A DNA stretch of 64,000 bases, taken from assembly GCA_036785705.1 (NCBI GenBank), contig JAWUZG010000330.1, forward strand, positions 541,501 through 605,500, written 5' to 3'. This document shows, one piece after another, positions 20,752 to 33,640 of the stretch. The translations under genes were made by a program, and so were the position numbers. Under the pieces are notes generated by a model that did no database searches, was not told the origin of the DNA, and saw only the letters and a program-made list of their open reading frames with translations. Source of the stretch: Acanthornis magna (taxonomy: Eukaryota; Chordata; Aves; Passeriformes; Acanthizidae). Each line of letters starts with the position of its first letter. Positions within the stretch are counted from its first letter, which is position 1.

Positions 20752-22980
20752 ACCAGCCAAAGTGTGTTCAGTTTGTCTAACAGGGTCTCGAGCAAAAACT
20801 GTTGCTATTTCTGAAGGTACAAAATCAGAGAGCTAGCAAAACCAGTGAGTAATATATCAGGGTATATTGTTGTCTGAGTTTAACGTTCATGACACCCGAA
20901 GCAAGAAAATAAAGCACATTTTTTATTCTGTTAATGTGAGAATCAGGGTTGCAGAAGAGGGGTGCTCATAACCTTCTGGATAACAACAGTGTTTTCTGGA
21001 TGATTTTCTACCTAATACTGTAAGAATGCTTCTACTCGAACCAATGAAACTCTGCTCTGATAGCTGGTCTATATCTAGACCTACAATATATCAGTATATT
21101 TTGACATATAGAGAAATAATAAGGCAGTACATATTGCTTTGGGTATTATGTGTACTGGCAAAATTGAAATTAAATCTTTGTCGGCTAATGTGAAGAAGTA
21201 AGCCAATGATGGCTTCTGGAGAGGACTCAAGGGGTCACTTTGGAAATGAGATCACTTTGTAAAATAAAGATTTGGAAGAAAGGAATTTTAGGAACAGCAA
21301 AGGTAAGCAGAAGAGGTAGAGGGATTGAGTAGCAGCATACTATCCCATCACAGGCAGGATAAAATTGTCATCAGTGATCAGAGAAACACTGTGCACTAGT
21401 TTTCAGCCCAATCAGTTTGAGGAAGATTTGTTTCTGTTTTCATATGGAAAAAGATGGTAAATAGAGGCTAAATTAAACACTAAAGTTTCCAGACCCAAGG
21501 CAAGAAGATATTAGGGAGTCACAGGCAATACATTAGAGAAGGGAAAGAAGCTACTAAGAAAGGAGTGAGGAAATTCTTACAAATTTCTTGCCCTCTAGAC
21601 AATCAGGAAGACTTTTAAGGGAGACAGTCAAGAATGTAATAAATGATACAGCAAGAATGTAACTAGCCAGAGACATGTAACTGGAAGGGCAAGGGCATCA
21701 AAATAAAGACTTCAGTTATTTCAAAAAAATATTCATAAGCTTAAAACAAAAGCAGTGATTTTTCAATTTGTAATTAAAAAATATGTTTATATATATATAA
21801 AATATATATATAAAATCTTTTATTCATATTAAGAATTCGGAGATAGACCACCTTGGGATGTTCAGTACTACATTCACTAAGTTCATATATAGCAGAATGA
21901 TGCATTCATTTATTTATCCTTACTGAAGAGGATGAAATTTAAGTATAATAAAAAATTACTTGGAGTCAAGCCTTTTTTTCCTTGTAGAAAGCTTTACTCA
22001 ATGCAAGTAAGGGCTGTAGTATCAAAGTAGTCTAAATTTTTGACTTCAGACTTTAGCCTTTCAATAGTAGTAAATGGCTCCTGAGAAAACCCAAAGTCTT
22101 CTACATTACACATTCCACCACTTGGATAAAAGAGTGGATCAATTATTCATTGCCTTTCAAAATAAAAAAAAATTAGTATTAGACTTCCTCAGCTCAGGCT
22201 TCTGTCAATATTGTTTTTTCTACTTAGAATGGTGCTATTTACCTCTCTTCAGTAGAAAACAGTAGGTTTAATTTGCATGATCAGAAGCGAGAGTTCACCT
22301 TCTTTCTTCCAGCACATCATCTCTAAGTGAAAAAAGCAAGAAAGCTGTACCAAGGAACAGTGATTATCAGTTTAGTGCACAGCAATCCATATGCCTAAAC
22401 TGGGGTACTCACTCCTTATTACTCTAACAAACAGTGATCTGCTTTTCATTAGTGTCTAACATATTTTATTTATTCCTTCTCTATGAACTAAGCCACAAAT
22501 CCACAGCTAATTCATGTCAGCATGATGTCAATTTGTAAAACAATTCTTTAAAAATGTTGACACCTAATTAAAAAAAGTCAGTTTAAAAAACCAGTTTCTA
22601 CAAAGAAATATTCTAGAATTCATGACACTCATATGAAGTGTGATGAAGAGGAAACAGAAGTAATGTGATTAAAATGTTGTGAATTAAATTGGGATTTATC
22701 TATACTAACTTTATGATATACCACAATAAGCAGTAGATTTCAAGACAATTATAAAATAAATACCGCATTTTCTATTTTGTTTCCTATAAAGATAGTTTAT
22801 TTAAATTACTAAAGAAAAGCACCAAAAATGGCATGAAAAGCAGAAAGAGAATCCAGGAGTACAAAAACTTCTTCTTCCTGTAGATCAAAATGACTGGAGT
22901 TGTGACTAGAGAAAGATGAATAAATAATTATTTCAAATAGAAAGAGTTAACGATACCATCCTGAATATATGAGCAATGTG

Positions 22981-23017
22981 TATTTGCCCCATTCATAATT
23001 CATGAATGGGGCAAATA
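22981..23017. repeat. Perfect 16-bp inverted repeat, 5-nt loop
   Basis: Positions 22981-22996 and 23002-23017 are exact reverse complements separated by AATTC. Each arm contains TTTGCCCCATTC or its complement. No terminal-repeat transposon structure surrounds it. Confidence 0.9.
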
Positions 23018-23757
23018 TTTTCATGCTTATCCTTTGTTCTTCCTGATTTTAATTATGCCAATGTATGACATAGGGATGACATAAATCTTGAGTTTTGGAG
23101 TGGAGAAGAGTATACTGGAGGAGCTCAGGGTATAAAAATTTAAAGAGCTCTTAAGGAATTCATGGTGGTTATAAAATATGATTGCCAACTGTGTAATAGT
23201 GCCAGAATGCTTATGTTATATCCTGATTAAAAAAAACGAAAACAACAACAACAACAGCAAAACCCAGAGTGGAACAGGATACTTCATAAAATTAAATCTC
23301 AATAACACTACACAAAGATAATTAATATCATGTGCCAGATCCAACTTAAAAAAGAAAAGCTGAAAAAAACCAAAACAGAACCAAGTGTGAAGGGTGCAGA
23401 ATGCTCAGCTGAAAAACCCCCATATCCCACAGAAAGATGAAGAGATTATGATAACTTGGTGGATTCTCTGAATTGTTTCATTATAAATGTGGCTCATGTA
23501 AAGATATAGAAAGAAAATCAAGGAAGGGAAGTCTCAGTATTGTTTGGTTTTACTGCCAGTTTAAGAAATTACTTCAATAAATACAGACCAAAAGACTACA
23601 GGAAGACAAATAACGTGAATGTTAGCGTCTGAGTCCTGGTTTCAATCACATAGGAATAAAAAGTAAAAAACCCCAACAAACAAAAGGACACCACCACCAC
23701 CACAAACAAACAAACAAAATAAAAAGCAAACAAACCAAATAAAATAAAAAGTCTATT

Positions 23758-23786
23758 CCCCCCCCCCCCCAAAAAAAAAAAAAAAA
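23758..23786. repeat. C13-A16 homopolymer junction
   Basis: A run of 13 C is followed directly by 16 A. This is a site prone to replication slippage and to assembly or sequencing error. Confidence 0.9.
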
Positions 23787-25149
23787 TCAACAAACCACAT
23801 GAAAACCTTCTCTGGTTTTTGGTATACCTAAGCTGGTGAAACATCTTCTGTGGATGATGCAGATAGGGATCCAGTAAAAAGTTCTTCTGACAATTTGATT
23901 TATGTCATCAGTTAGTGTAACTAAAGACAAAAATAAATCATCCAGTTGGATGTGTGTTAAGAGGCCCTTTTCCAGCATACTTAAACCATCAGTACTAACT
24001 CAATAAAGGAATTGTACTTTGCTGTAGTTACAGCATGAAAGAGTGAGAGGTGGGTGATCTAAAAACAAACGCTTGGTACGGCAGGAGAGGGTAGGAGTAA
24101 AACATGGAGTGGACAGAAGTGAAAAAGGTTGTTAGAGGTTTAAAATATCTAGGGAATACTTAGCTGGGCAGATTCTGTTGTCATCATCACATCATTGCTG
24201 ACTCACCCCTCTGCAATTCCCACCAAACTGTGTGAGTCAAGGTAAATTTACAACATGTGCAGTTCAGCACAGGGCAACCCTGACTACAGCATCAAAGAGA
24301 AAAAAGACATGAAAGACTTGGAAAAAGAAGCTGAAAGACAGAGAAAAGCTGAGCTTGTGTCAAAGCAAAATAAAAACAGAGGTGTTAATATTTACCACTA
24401 TGAATTTGGGCAGGAAAGGTAGACGGTATTAAACTGGACAGGTGCCCATCTTTAATAAAGACAGCAATGGACAGAAAGGCTGCTGAAGCTGCTCAGAGGA
24501 CATGGCAAAATCATGCAGCCCCAGAGGGACTAGGGAAACAAGTGGGTCAAACTTCAGAGCGCAGATAAAACTGTGGTCTGAATAATCAACAGAAAATCTG
24601 TAGTTTGCTTGTGATCTTGCAAGGCTCTCAAGAGAGGAGCATTACAAGAAAGCTGTTTCTTGTGAGAGGGTAAAGGAGCTTGGCCTGAGGCTTTCCTGGA
24701 AAGATCATGGCTCACATACCAATTTGTTTCTTCTGCTTCTCAGGAGAACTGGTACCCATATATTTTATAACTAAATAAATAATACTATGAAAATATTCTC
24801 ATTCTGCATGGCTAATTTCTTACAAAATGGTAAAAAATATTGGAGGACTTTGAATGTCAGTTTTTACTGGCCTAAAAAAATCAATACAATGTGCATACTA
24901 AATATCTCTACAATCTTTTCTTCCTTCGAAAACAAATATTGTCATTAAGACTACAGTCAAGCCGGAGCTTTTTTCACATTGACAAAATACTGTTCTCTTT
25001 TTACAAAGCTTTATCAGTTACAGTGGACCCCATTCACAATGGTATCCCATGGCTGAATGTAAAGCACACAGCCAACCATCCTAACACAAGCTGGACTTGA
25101 TGTTGAAACAGAGCAGCTTACTTATGCCACTTTTCTACAAACTTTGACT

Positions 25150-25908
25150 TCTCTCATGCCAGACACAGCCAGTTCCAGCTGTCTCCAGTGGACATACTGC
25201 AGGACAAGAGCTAAGGCTGAGGTGAGGGCTTAGCTTGTCTGAGAGGCACTTTAATGAAAAATGTTATCTAAGAAAGTATGAAAAGCACTGTCAGTGAGGA
25301 GTGAGGAAAAAAAGGATAAGAAACAGCCCTGTGAACACCAAGGTCAGAGAAGGAGAGGGAGGATGTGACCCAAGGTTAAACACAGATTCCTGTCGGGAAT
25401 GGCAACTCTTGGAGGACCCATGACAGAGCATGGGAGGGGAGCATGGGAGATGTGAGAGGCAGCAATGGAGAGGAACCTCAAGGTCATGATTGTGAGGGCA
25501 CCAGGTCCCTGAAGGGACTCAGTGTGGCAGATGGCCACTTCCCACAGGGGAGGAAGGGAGTCTGGAGTGAAGAAGAGGAGCAGAGCTGGGGAAAGAGATG
25601 GGGAGAAGAGAGAGGAAGATGTTTTCTACAGATGTGCACATATTCCCCTCTTTTTGATTTGTTTCCCAACACCTGAATCAATGCCCGAATATGCATATTT
25701 AATTGGTAATAATGAAAGCTAAATTCCCTGAGCTGAGTCAGTTTTGTCTGTGGCAGTAATTGGTAAACAATTTCTCTCTCTGCCTAAATCCACAGGCTTT
25801 CTCACTCTTACTCTTCCTAATTTCTCCTCTCCTCCTCCTGAAGGGGGAAGGCAAGTTATTGACTGTCACTGTGGGTGTTTGGCTTTCAGCCCAACCTACC
25901 TCACTGAC
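25150..25908 (+). mobile_element. ERVL-type solo LTR, diverged
   Basis: In plus orientation it resembles the avian ERVL LTR. It begins with a CAGCCAGTTCCAGCTGTCTCC block near 25165. Mid-region G/A-rich blocks (25440-25620) lead to an ATTGGTAATAATGAAA region near 25703, then a GAGTCAGTTTTGTCTGTGGC block, and it ends in a CAGCCCAACC-type 3' end. The sequence is heavily mutated and I found no intact target duplication. Short open frames inside it are incidental. Confidence 0.6.
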
Positions 25909-26269
25909 GTATCTTCATTTATTACCTTGAAGTGGTGATGCAACAAGTGAAGTGAGCACAGAAGAATATAAATAACAAACAAGCAGGAAAAAACCACAAC
26001 CTCTTCTTTTTAGAATATGTTAAATGAAAACCGAGAATGAATACTGGTAGTTTCAGCAGAACAGACTTTAGAAAGCTTAGGCAAGAAAAGGAAAAAAAAA
26101 GAGTGAAAATTTGAAATTAATACTCATAGGCTTTATAATATTAAATTCTTATTTCAATAACTGCAGAAATAGAGGAACTGTACAACTTACCGTAAGTTAT
26201 TTTGCTGTTGTCCCATCTCATCACTTGGCATTTTTAAGAACGGAAGGTATACTGCTTTTATGTGGCATG

Positions 26270-26835
26270 TTGCCCTTGATGAAGCAGGTTGATGGCAGGA
26301 ACCAGGTGATGATGCGGCAATGAAGTTCATGGAGAACTGCAGTTAGTGGCAGGGATTCATGTTGGAGCAATTTGCAAAAAACTGTCTTTCATGGCAGAGA
26401 TTCAGTGCTGGGGCAGGGGAAGAGTTTGAGGAGGGAGAAACAGCAGAAACAACATGCAATGAACTGACCACAAACACCATTCTCTGTCTCCCTGTGCTGC
26501 TCGATGGGAAGGAGGTAAAGAAAATTATGAGTGAAGATAAATATGAGAAGAAAGGAGGAGTGGGAGGAAAGTGCTTTGAGATTTGTTTTTACTTCTCATT
26601 TTCTTGCCCTGGCTTTTGATTGGCAATTAATTAAGTCCGTTTCCCTGGGTCAGCTCTGTTTTGCCCATGACGGTAATGAATGAGTGACCTCCCCCTGGCC
26701 TGTCTTTATATTGACTCATGAGTGTTTGTCATTTTTCCTTTTCCATGTCCAGGAGAAGGGGAGTGATAGAGCAGTTTGGTGGACACCTTGTAGCTAGCCA
26801 ATGTCAACCCAGCAGAGCAGGCTACTGAAACTGAT
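26270..26835 (+). mobile_element. ERVL-type LTR, 3' two-thirds
   Basis: In plus orientation, recognisable blocks appear in the usual order: AGCAGGTTGATGG, GTTCATGGAGAACTG, CTGGGGCAGGGGAAGAGTTT, GAACTGACCACAAACACCAT, GATTGGCAATTAATTAAGT, TTTTGCCCATGACGGTAATG, and a terminal GCCAATGTCAACCCAGCA. The 5' part is missing or unrecognisable. It lies about 360 bp downstream of a second LTR of the same general family in the same orientation. Confidence 0.75.
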
Positions 26836-28254
26836 ATCTGCCAGGTGAAACTGTAAAAAAACTATGATATAAAAAGAACACTTAGGCACTTAAAATAGCA
26901 GAGTCCCTTAATACTTGAGTGATCTAGGTATTCCTCACTGGTGAATGCTATCTCCCTTCCAAACCTTTGTAGCAGAGCCTTCCCTGCATAGATTTTGTAT
27001 TTATTCTGCAATGAAATCCTGTTTATTTGAAACTCTCTTTCAGCTCATTGCGTTTCCAAAAACCGGTCTTTTCCTGTTTCTCTCCCTGTCTTTCTTTAGG
27101 CTAAAAAATTGTATTTTCTTCTATCATCTTGTATGGTATAGGGGCTTGTGTGAAAGTTCTATATAATTAATGTGATGTGAACCTGTTTTGTTGTGTAACT
27201 TGGTCACTTTGCCTCATCAGTTCATTAAAATTCCAGCTGGAGAGATCTCTGTTCTTCCTCACCCATTATTTTATTTTTGCCTTCTCTTACTGTTTATCTC
27301 CAGTTCTCTTATTAACGTTATGAAATACTTGAAAATGGTTTCCATAGAAAGGTAATGTAAAACTGTATCCCATTTTGAGTACTGTATTATTGAGACAACA
27401 GAACGATCACATTTAGGAAAGCACTTGGTTAGCAATTTTAGATAATTGCCATTTGAAAATCTCCAGTTTTGCCTCAAGTGAAAGGGTAAGTGTGGATGCA
27501 GAGCTTATTCTCCCTATGCCATTCATTACTTTACATAGCCTTCTTATATCTGCCTTAATTTCTTGTGTCTAAATTCAAGTCATAATAATTTCCATCTTTC
27601 CATAAATAGACTTCATGAGGCCACTTCATGCCTCTAAAAGTTATCACCTGTTTGGAAGCACCTTGTTTTTCACTATAGCACCCTTGAAAATAGCAGGTCC
27701 AATATTATTTTCATCTTATTTTCCATTTCATAGTAAATAAACAGTAAGTTTTAAGTTGCTTTGAAAACAAATGTAAAATGCTGAAGCATTACTAATTTTT
27801 TGTTTTGTTTTCGCCACTAAAACATTGACTGTTTTATAAATAAAATACAGCACAAATAAATAAGCTCTACAAAAAACCCCAAAAAATAAAACCAAACAAA
27901 AAATGCAAAAACTCCAAAACAAAACAAAAAATCCCATAACAATCATCATAAGTTCTTAGTTAATTGGGAGAATATATATAAATTTTCTCAGGCTTATTGC
28001 ACTGCTTCATTTAAATAATAGTTAAAAGAAAAATCAGATACCAAAATATGATCTGTGTTAACCTTAAGCCTTGCATTTCAAAATGAGATATTATTTTTAA
28101 TTGATAATTGGAAATTAGTTCTTAATTGATTGAATAAATCCAAATTAATATTTGGATTAAAATATTTCCTTTAATGAAGAGGAAAATAAGCTTTTATTCA
28201 AAACACTAATGATTTGTTTGTATGTTTTTTCTAATACCAAAAATTCTGACATCA
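26836..28254. other. AT-rich spacer between LTRs
   Basis: I see no gene or named repeat. A/C-rich low complexity occurs at about 27870-27930. Confidence 0.5.
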
Positions 28255-28965
28255 AGCTCAGTGATGAAGGAGGGAAAGAAGGTGCTCCAGGTGGTCGAAC
28301 AGACATTTCCCTGCAACCCGAGGAGAAGACCATGGTAAAGGAGGTTTTCCCCCTGTAGCCTATAGAGAACTCTATTCCTCACCAGGTGGAGAAGTCCTCA
28401 GAAGTGCTTCAAGACCCACACTGGAGGAAACTCCCAGCCCATGGAGAGAAGCTCATGCAGGAACATGTTTTCTGGAAGGAACTGTGCCCATGGAACACAA
28501 GCTGGAGCAGTTTGCTCCTGAGGGACAGTACCTCCTGAAAAGGACCCATGCTGAAACAGTTCTTGGAACACTGTAGCCTCTGGAACGGACCCATATTGGA
28601 GCAGTTTATGAAAGACTGTCTCCTGTGGGAGGGATGCCACTGAAGCACGGATGTAGCATAGGGAGGGAAGAGTCATGAGTCATGAGTGAAGTCTGGAAAG
28701 AAGGGTGATGGGAAGGTGGTTTTAATTTGGGGGTTTTTTTTTCTCACTTTCTTACTCTAGTTTTAATTGGTAACAAATTAAATTAATCTTTCCCAAGCTG
28801 AGCTTTGCCTATGAAAGTAGTTGGTGATCTCCTTATTCTTGTCTTGAGCTGCAACCTTTTTCATCGTATTTTCTCCCCCGTCCTGAGGAGAAGGAGGAGG
28901 AGTGAGAGTGAGACTTGGTGGGTACCTGTCAGCCAGCCACAGTCCATCTACCATAGTCCTTTGAC
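28255..28965 (+). mobile_element. ERVL-type solo LTR
   Basis: In plus orientation the middle consists of degenerate 'AAC TGT..CC TGG AAC/GGA CCCAT' units (28480-28640). These are followed by AATTGGTAACAAATTAAATT, TTGCCTATGAAAGTAGTTGG, and the 3' CCGTCCTGAGGAGAAGGAGG…GCCAGCCACAGTC end. This order is characteristic of avian ERVL LTRs. Target duplications were not resolved. Confidence 0.75.
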
Positions 28966-29514
28966 ATTCCTGGTTTTTTGAGAGGCAAGTGGTAATCTAC
29001 TCATACACTTTTACCTGCACTGTGTAATTGAGATGATGACTGCTCTCTTCATGATTGTAGTGACTTGTTACAAACTCTTCAGGACACAAATTTGCTAAAA
29101 ATCTTGTGTTTGTTAAACAGTCAGTGTTAAGCTCATAAGTACTGTAAGAGTCATTAATCAGGTGCATTCAGGTGACTGTACAAATGATCATGCATTTCTC
29201 TAGCACTTGGCCTTTTTCAAAGGAGAACACCTAGAATATTAAGTCATCATTTATTTTAATTCGGATTTCACAGACTGGTTTGCAGACTCACAGTTCTGTT
29301 CGTGTACAGTCAGTAGTTCTGACTGGTTTTACCCATTTTTTTTTTTTTTTAATTCCCCATAGCCTCTGACTAAATTTGGGCATGTATTTATGCATGGTTA
29401 ATGTGCATTTGGACTGACATTCCACAGCTCAGCATGCCATTCAGATGTGAGCAGAAACTTGCAGTATCTCTGTCAATCGTCAGTGCAAAGAGTCAGACTG
29501 AGTGAAGTATCAGG

Positions 29515-29730
29515 ACATGCAGAAGGATTTCCTGACAGAAAGGTTTGTTAAACCCTGGAATGGACTCCTCAGGGCTGTGGTTAAGTCACCATACCTGGAA
29601 ATGTTCAACAAGTGACTGGACGTGACACTTAGGACCAAGGTGTCGTTGATATGGTGGTGTTCAGTTGAAGGCTGTACTCCATGATCTCACAGGTCATTTC
29701 CAACCTAAATGATTTTGTGATCCTGTGAAG
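29515..29730 (+). mobile_element. CR1 LINE 3' end
   Basis: About 215 bp of CR1 3' UTR in plus orientation: the GTTAAACCCTGGAATGGACT block, ACCATACCTGGAAATGTTCA, and a final TTTTGTGATCCTGTGA, a mutated copy of the terminal octamer repeat. 5'-truncated. Confidence 0.8.
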
Positions 29731-29759
29731 AATGGAGGTGCCTAATATGAGATGCTAAG

Positions 29760-30400
29760 TGTAAGCAGGCACCACTCACGATTTGAATTAGAAGGAATTT
29801 ATTACCTCATTAACATAGCCAAACACAATAACAAGAGGTTTAGGTTGGCTCTCTGCTGTTACACAACGCGAAGCCCAGCGCAGGCTGTGGCTCAGCCAGC
29901 CTGCAGCCAGACACTCTCTAGGCTGTGTCACTACACTTTATACCCCACAAACCCCACCCATCACCTCCCCTCTGCCCTCCCCCTAGGTCTGAGGTGATTG
30001 GCTGGAGATTGAGTCAGTCCTTCCAATTGGCTCGTTGCTTGCTTCCCGTTGCCTAGGGTCTTGTCATAGGCTTGGTCTTCACCCAATGATCTCCTTGCAT
30101 TTATCCCTTTATGCTAAAGTCTCACTCAGACTCCTCCTTCCATTACATCACCAATATTTGAGAATATTTCAGACCTCCTCATCGCTGGAATATATATATA
30201 TTATTAACCTAAACCATAACTATCAGTAGCTTACTAACTTGTAACATTAACTGTTCATAAAAAGTCTAATTACTCACAACAAATTCATTATCCTTTCAGG
30301 AGTGAACAACAACAATTATTAGGATTACACACTAATTACAACTCTTCTCATTAATCAATTATCATGTGCGAAAGCCAACTCTAACAGCCTATTTTTAATA
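29760..30400 (-). mobile_element. Retroviral LTR, minus strand
   Basis: On the minus strand there is a strong TATA box (GGGGTATAAAG, about 29936-29946), then a GC-rich R region, then an AATAAA (about 29796-29803), and the element ends CTTACA at 29760. Upstream there are CCAAT-like motifs (GATTGGCTGG near 30000 and CAATTGGCTCG near 30025, both on the plus strand). The U3 start, near 30400, is not resolved and no target duplication was found. It abuts a plus-strand LTR, so the two face opposite ways. Confidence 0.6.
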
Positions 30401-30439
30401 CTAAGAAAAATTATTTATCCCTGTCCAGAAACGGAATGA

Positions 30440-31255
30440 TCAGAATGTCTTGGAGTGATTTATGATCATAGACTATTCTATGATCCTCTGCTTTATGCCC
30501 ACAAATGGTTGCTGTATCTTTAAGGCCTGGGACTGGGTGTGTGCGGGGCCAAGGAGGGGGGAGATTTGGGGTTTTTGGTGGGTATTTTTGAAGATTCACT
30601 GCCTAGGTGTTCCATGGCAGTATGCAGTTCTATTTTCCTTGGCTAACTTGGTTTTGTTGGCCCAGGCAAAAAGCTTTTCCCTTTCCTGGCTAGGAGAAGC
30701 TGCAGTAGAAATCTTTCAGCTGCCTCAAGGTGAACTGAAGAGCTGCTTCTCCAAGGCTGGAGAAGGATTGGGGCTGCTCTGTTTCAGCCTCAAACCTCGG
30801 GGAGCCGAGCTGGGGAGAGAAAGCACACTCCAGAGCAGCTTTTTCGCTGCCATGACTCTGTGGAGAGGAGGCTGATGCCAGAGAGCCACCAGGTTTTTTG
30901 GTTCCTGCTGGAACTCCTCCATGGAAGCTCCACTTCCCTCATTGTGAAAGCTGGTGCCATCTCGCACCACATGTCAGAAAGGGGTATTTGTCCAACATTT
31001 CCCCCATTCTCTGGACATTTTTCAGTCTTTGTTCTTGTGTGTGGGTGTGTGTGTGGCAGGGGGGAAGGGAGGTCAGGGTGGGAGTTGTGAGTTCTGATAG
31101 TTTGGTGTTTAGCAGTTTTTACTTTTTTCCTTGCCTTTGGGGCATCCTGTTCTTAATAAATCATGGGTTTGCTTTTTTTGTTTCTGTTTTTTTTTCACTT
31201 TCCTCTATTCATATTAATTTTCTACTGGTGGAAGGAGATTGTTGAAACCCTTTAG
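30440..31255 (+). mobile_element. ERVL-type LTR, plus strand
   Basis: It carries blocks typical of an avian LTR: GCTGTATCTTTAAGGCCTGG near 30511, a long GC-rich body, and TTCTTAATAAATCATGGG with AATAAA at 31155-31160. The end is near GGAGATTGTTGAAACCC. The open frames at 30462-31245 on both strands run across LTR sequence and are not genes. The 5' boundary is uncertain. Confidence 0.55.
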
Positions 31256-31454
31256 AGAAGACTACTCATTGCAGAGTGCCATCTCTTAAATTTGTCTCAA
31301 AACTGAGACACAGAATTTCCTCACTACCTCTCAGGATATAAAAACAATTGTCTGTATTTTCTCTCAGATGGAAGCCCCTTAAGATTGCACTTATCCACAG
31401 GCTGCTTTTGAGTCTAAATACATATTCACCTGTCTTTTAGTAGTGTTGACAGTA

Positions 31455-31965
31455 GGCTGAGGGAAATTATCTGAACTCTGCTCAGTATGATAAGCCTACA
31501 CCTGGAGTGTTGTATACAGTGCTGGTCTCTCCGGTTTGAGAGAGACACAGACACACTGGGTACAGTCAAACAAAAGATTACCAAGATGGTGACGGGACTG
31601 GAGCATTTCTCTAAACTGAAAAGGCTCAGAGAGATAGGACTGTTCAGCCTGGAGGAGAGGATGCTTCACAGGTTCTTTACAGCGGTGTCCCGTGACAGCA
31701 CTAGTTGCAAATGGACATGAACTAGACCACAAAAGGCTCCATCTAAACACCTGGAAGCTTTTTTTCACTGTGAGAGTGGCTGAGCAGTGGCACAGGTTGC
31801 CCAGGGGGACTATGGAGCATCAGTTCTCAGAGATATTCAAAAGCTGTCTGTACATTGCTCTGGACAGCAGCTTTGAGGTGGGCCTGCTTGAGCAGCGCAT
31901 TGGACCAGAAGGCCTCCAGGGGTTCCTTCCAGCCTCAACCATTCTGTGATTCTATGTTCTGAGAT
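31455..31965 (+). mobile_element. CR1 LINE 3' part
   Basis: In plus orientation: the end of ORF2 plus the 3' UTR. It shows the block encoding the conserved 'LFSLEERRL'-like C-terminus (around 31640), the CACAGGTTGCCCAGGGGGAC motif, and a 3' end CATTCTGTGATTCTATG. About 0.5 kb, 5'-truncated, frame disrupted. Confidence 0.9.
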
Positions 31966-33460
31966 TCAAGAAAAGTTCTGCGCTGCAACATCCCATTAAA
32001 TGACAGATGAGTAAGACAACAAGCTGTTACAGAAATCCTTAGACTTAATAAAGCTGAATGCTGTAAACAGAGCCAAATTTAAAGTATTAAGAATGATAAT
32101 TTATTATTAAGTGTCTTCTCTGGAAAACTGTGGTTCACTAGAATCTACTTTTCCTGTGGGCTTTGACAAATAATGTCTTTAGAAACACAATGAATTGCTC
32201 TGCATTAGGGAATTTGGAAGGTGGGACTATGATTCCACAACTGAACTCACTTCAAAATCATTACTGGTGAATACATTGGTGTTCCCATACAAATATTTAT
32301 TTCTATTACCCACTCCATTCAGGAGAAATAAAAATAGCCTTAGGTTTTTTTTCTAGCCTCATTTTGTAAACTTATTACAACCGTATTGTGTGAAGAAATC
32401 TAAATTGGAAGCATCGTTAGGACGGTGATCGAAAACCTGGTTCACAAATTTATCTATACTTTATTAGAGTGATTAAGTGAGCAAGAATAGTCAGATGAAG
32501 GACAAAAGAGGAAATGAGGTAAACAAAGTTGCATGATTGCGTAGGCCTGTAAAACTACTTTTTTAAATTCAGAGTAAATCAGCTATGCAATATAATTTAC
32601 CACTCTGTATTTTTAACCTTAGTATCTTTTTTTGATACAAACAGGACATACGGAATTTAAGAATTACACATCCAGAATTTTTAGTTTCCACAGCTGTCTT
32701 ATTGTGACACTAGACAAAACATGTGACCACTCGTTTAGCTGTGCTGAACAACCATTTTCAAATTTCTTTGGTGAAATTAATCTTAAGAAATATATATGCA
32801 CAATGTAAAAGCAGCTCAAGATTGCATAAGTATAAACCCCAGTAAATAATACACACTTACTTTTCAGAAAGCGAATTTACTAAAGAAACAAAATTATGGT
32901 CCAAAGTATTTTTAAGTTGCAGTAAGAGACTGGAGACTAAAATGAAGGAATGGTCCACAGGCTTGTCTCCAATTTGAAAGCCTAGAACTTATTTAAAGCC
33001 TCTGCAGAGGCAAATGGGTTATTTTGAGAAAATTTTTACTCACTTTGTAAGATGTTGTGTGGTCCAGCCAGACAGTGCTTTTAGGTTTTAGTTGACTGTC
33101 GTAAAGTAGTATCAAACTTAAAACAATGATTGCAATTGATATACTGTAAAAAACCTAATAATAATTAAAAAAAAATCAGATCTTCTTTTCGGAGTTAATT
33201 CATGCTTCATAAATAGTAAATGCCAATATTTGGAGTCACCAATAGAATACAGAGATCCAAAAGAAAATTCATCATCTGTGTGTACTAGGAAGATGTAGTA
33301 CTTAGAACTTCCTTAATTCACTTCCAAATGGGCTGTTTTCATGCTCCTCTCTTTTTCAGCATCTGAAAAGAGCTTGTGAGTATTCTGTCACTGGTGATTT
33401 TTTAAATCATATATGTTAAGAAAGGAATTCTTAAGTAATTTTGAAAAGTGTAAGGAATAA
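31966..33460. other. AT-rich unique DNA, no gene seen
   Basis: No supported open frame, named repeat or regulatory signal. Confidence 0.5.
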
Positions 33461-33520
33461 AATCATAGAATATCCTGAATCAGAAGGGACCCACAAGGAT
33501 CTTCAAAATCTGAGTCCCAA
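33461..33520 (-). mobile_element. CR1 LINE, very short 3' fragment
   Basis: About 60 bp matching the reverse complement of a CR1 3' end: AATCATAGAATATCCTGAAT, then AGAAGGGACCCACAAGGATC. A severely 5'-truncated insertion. Confidence 0.75.
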
Positions 33521-33593
33521 ATGGAAAGAATTTGCTATGAACTAAATCAGATAAATGTAAATATTGTTACTTATACCTATATTTGTTAGATGT

Positions 33594-33640
33594 TTCATTC
33601 ATTCATTCATTCATTCATTCATTCATTCATTCATTCATTT
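33594..33640. repeat. (ATTC)n microsatellite
   Basis: About eleven ATTC units, nearly perfect. Confidence 0.95.

Larger units (their letters stand above)
20752..25149. other. AT-rich unique DNA with low-complexity tracts
   Basis: No gene is supported. Contents are a TA-rich run at about 21781-21815, a perfect hairpin (listed separately), A/C-rich low complexity at 23225-23265 and 23670-23755, and a C-run joined to an A-run at 23758-23786. The stretch at 24000-25100 is slightly GC-richer but has no recognisable element. Confidence 0.5.

Noticed and set aside
30462..31245. Plus- and minus-strand open frames of up to 137 codons
   Set aside because: They run across LTR sequence and lack any domain or conserved start.
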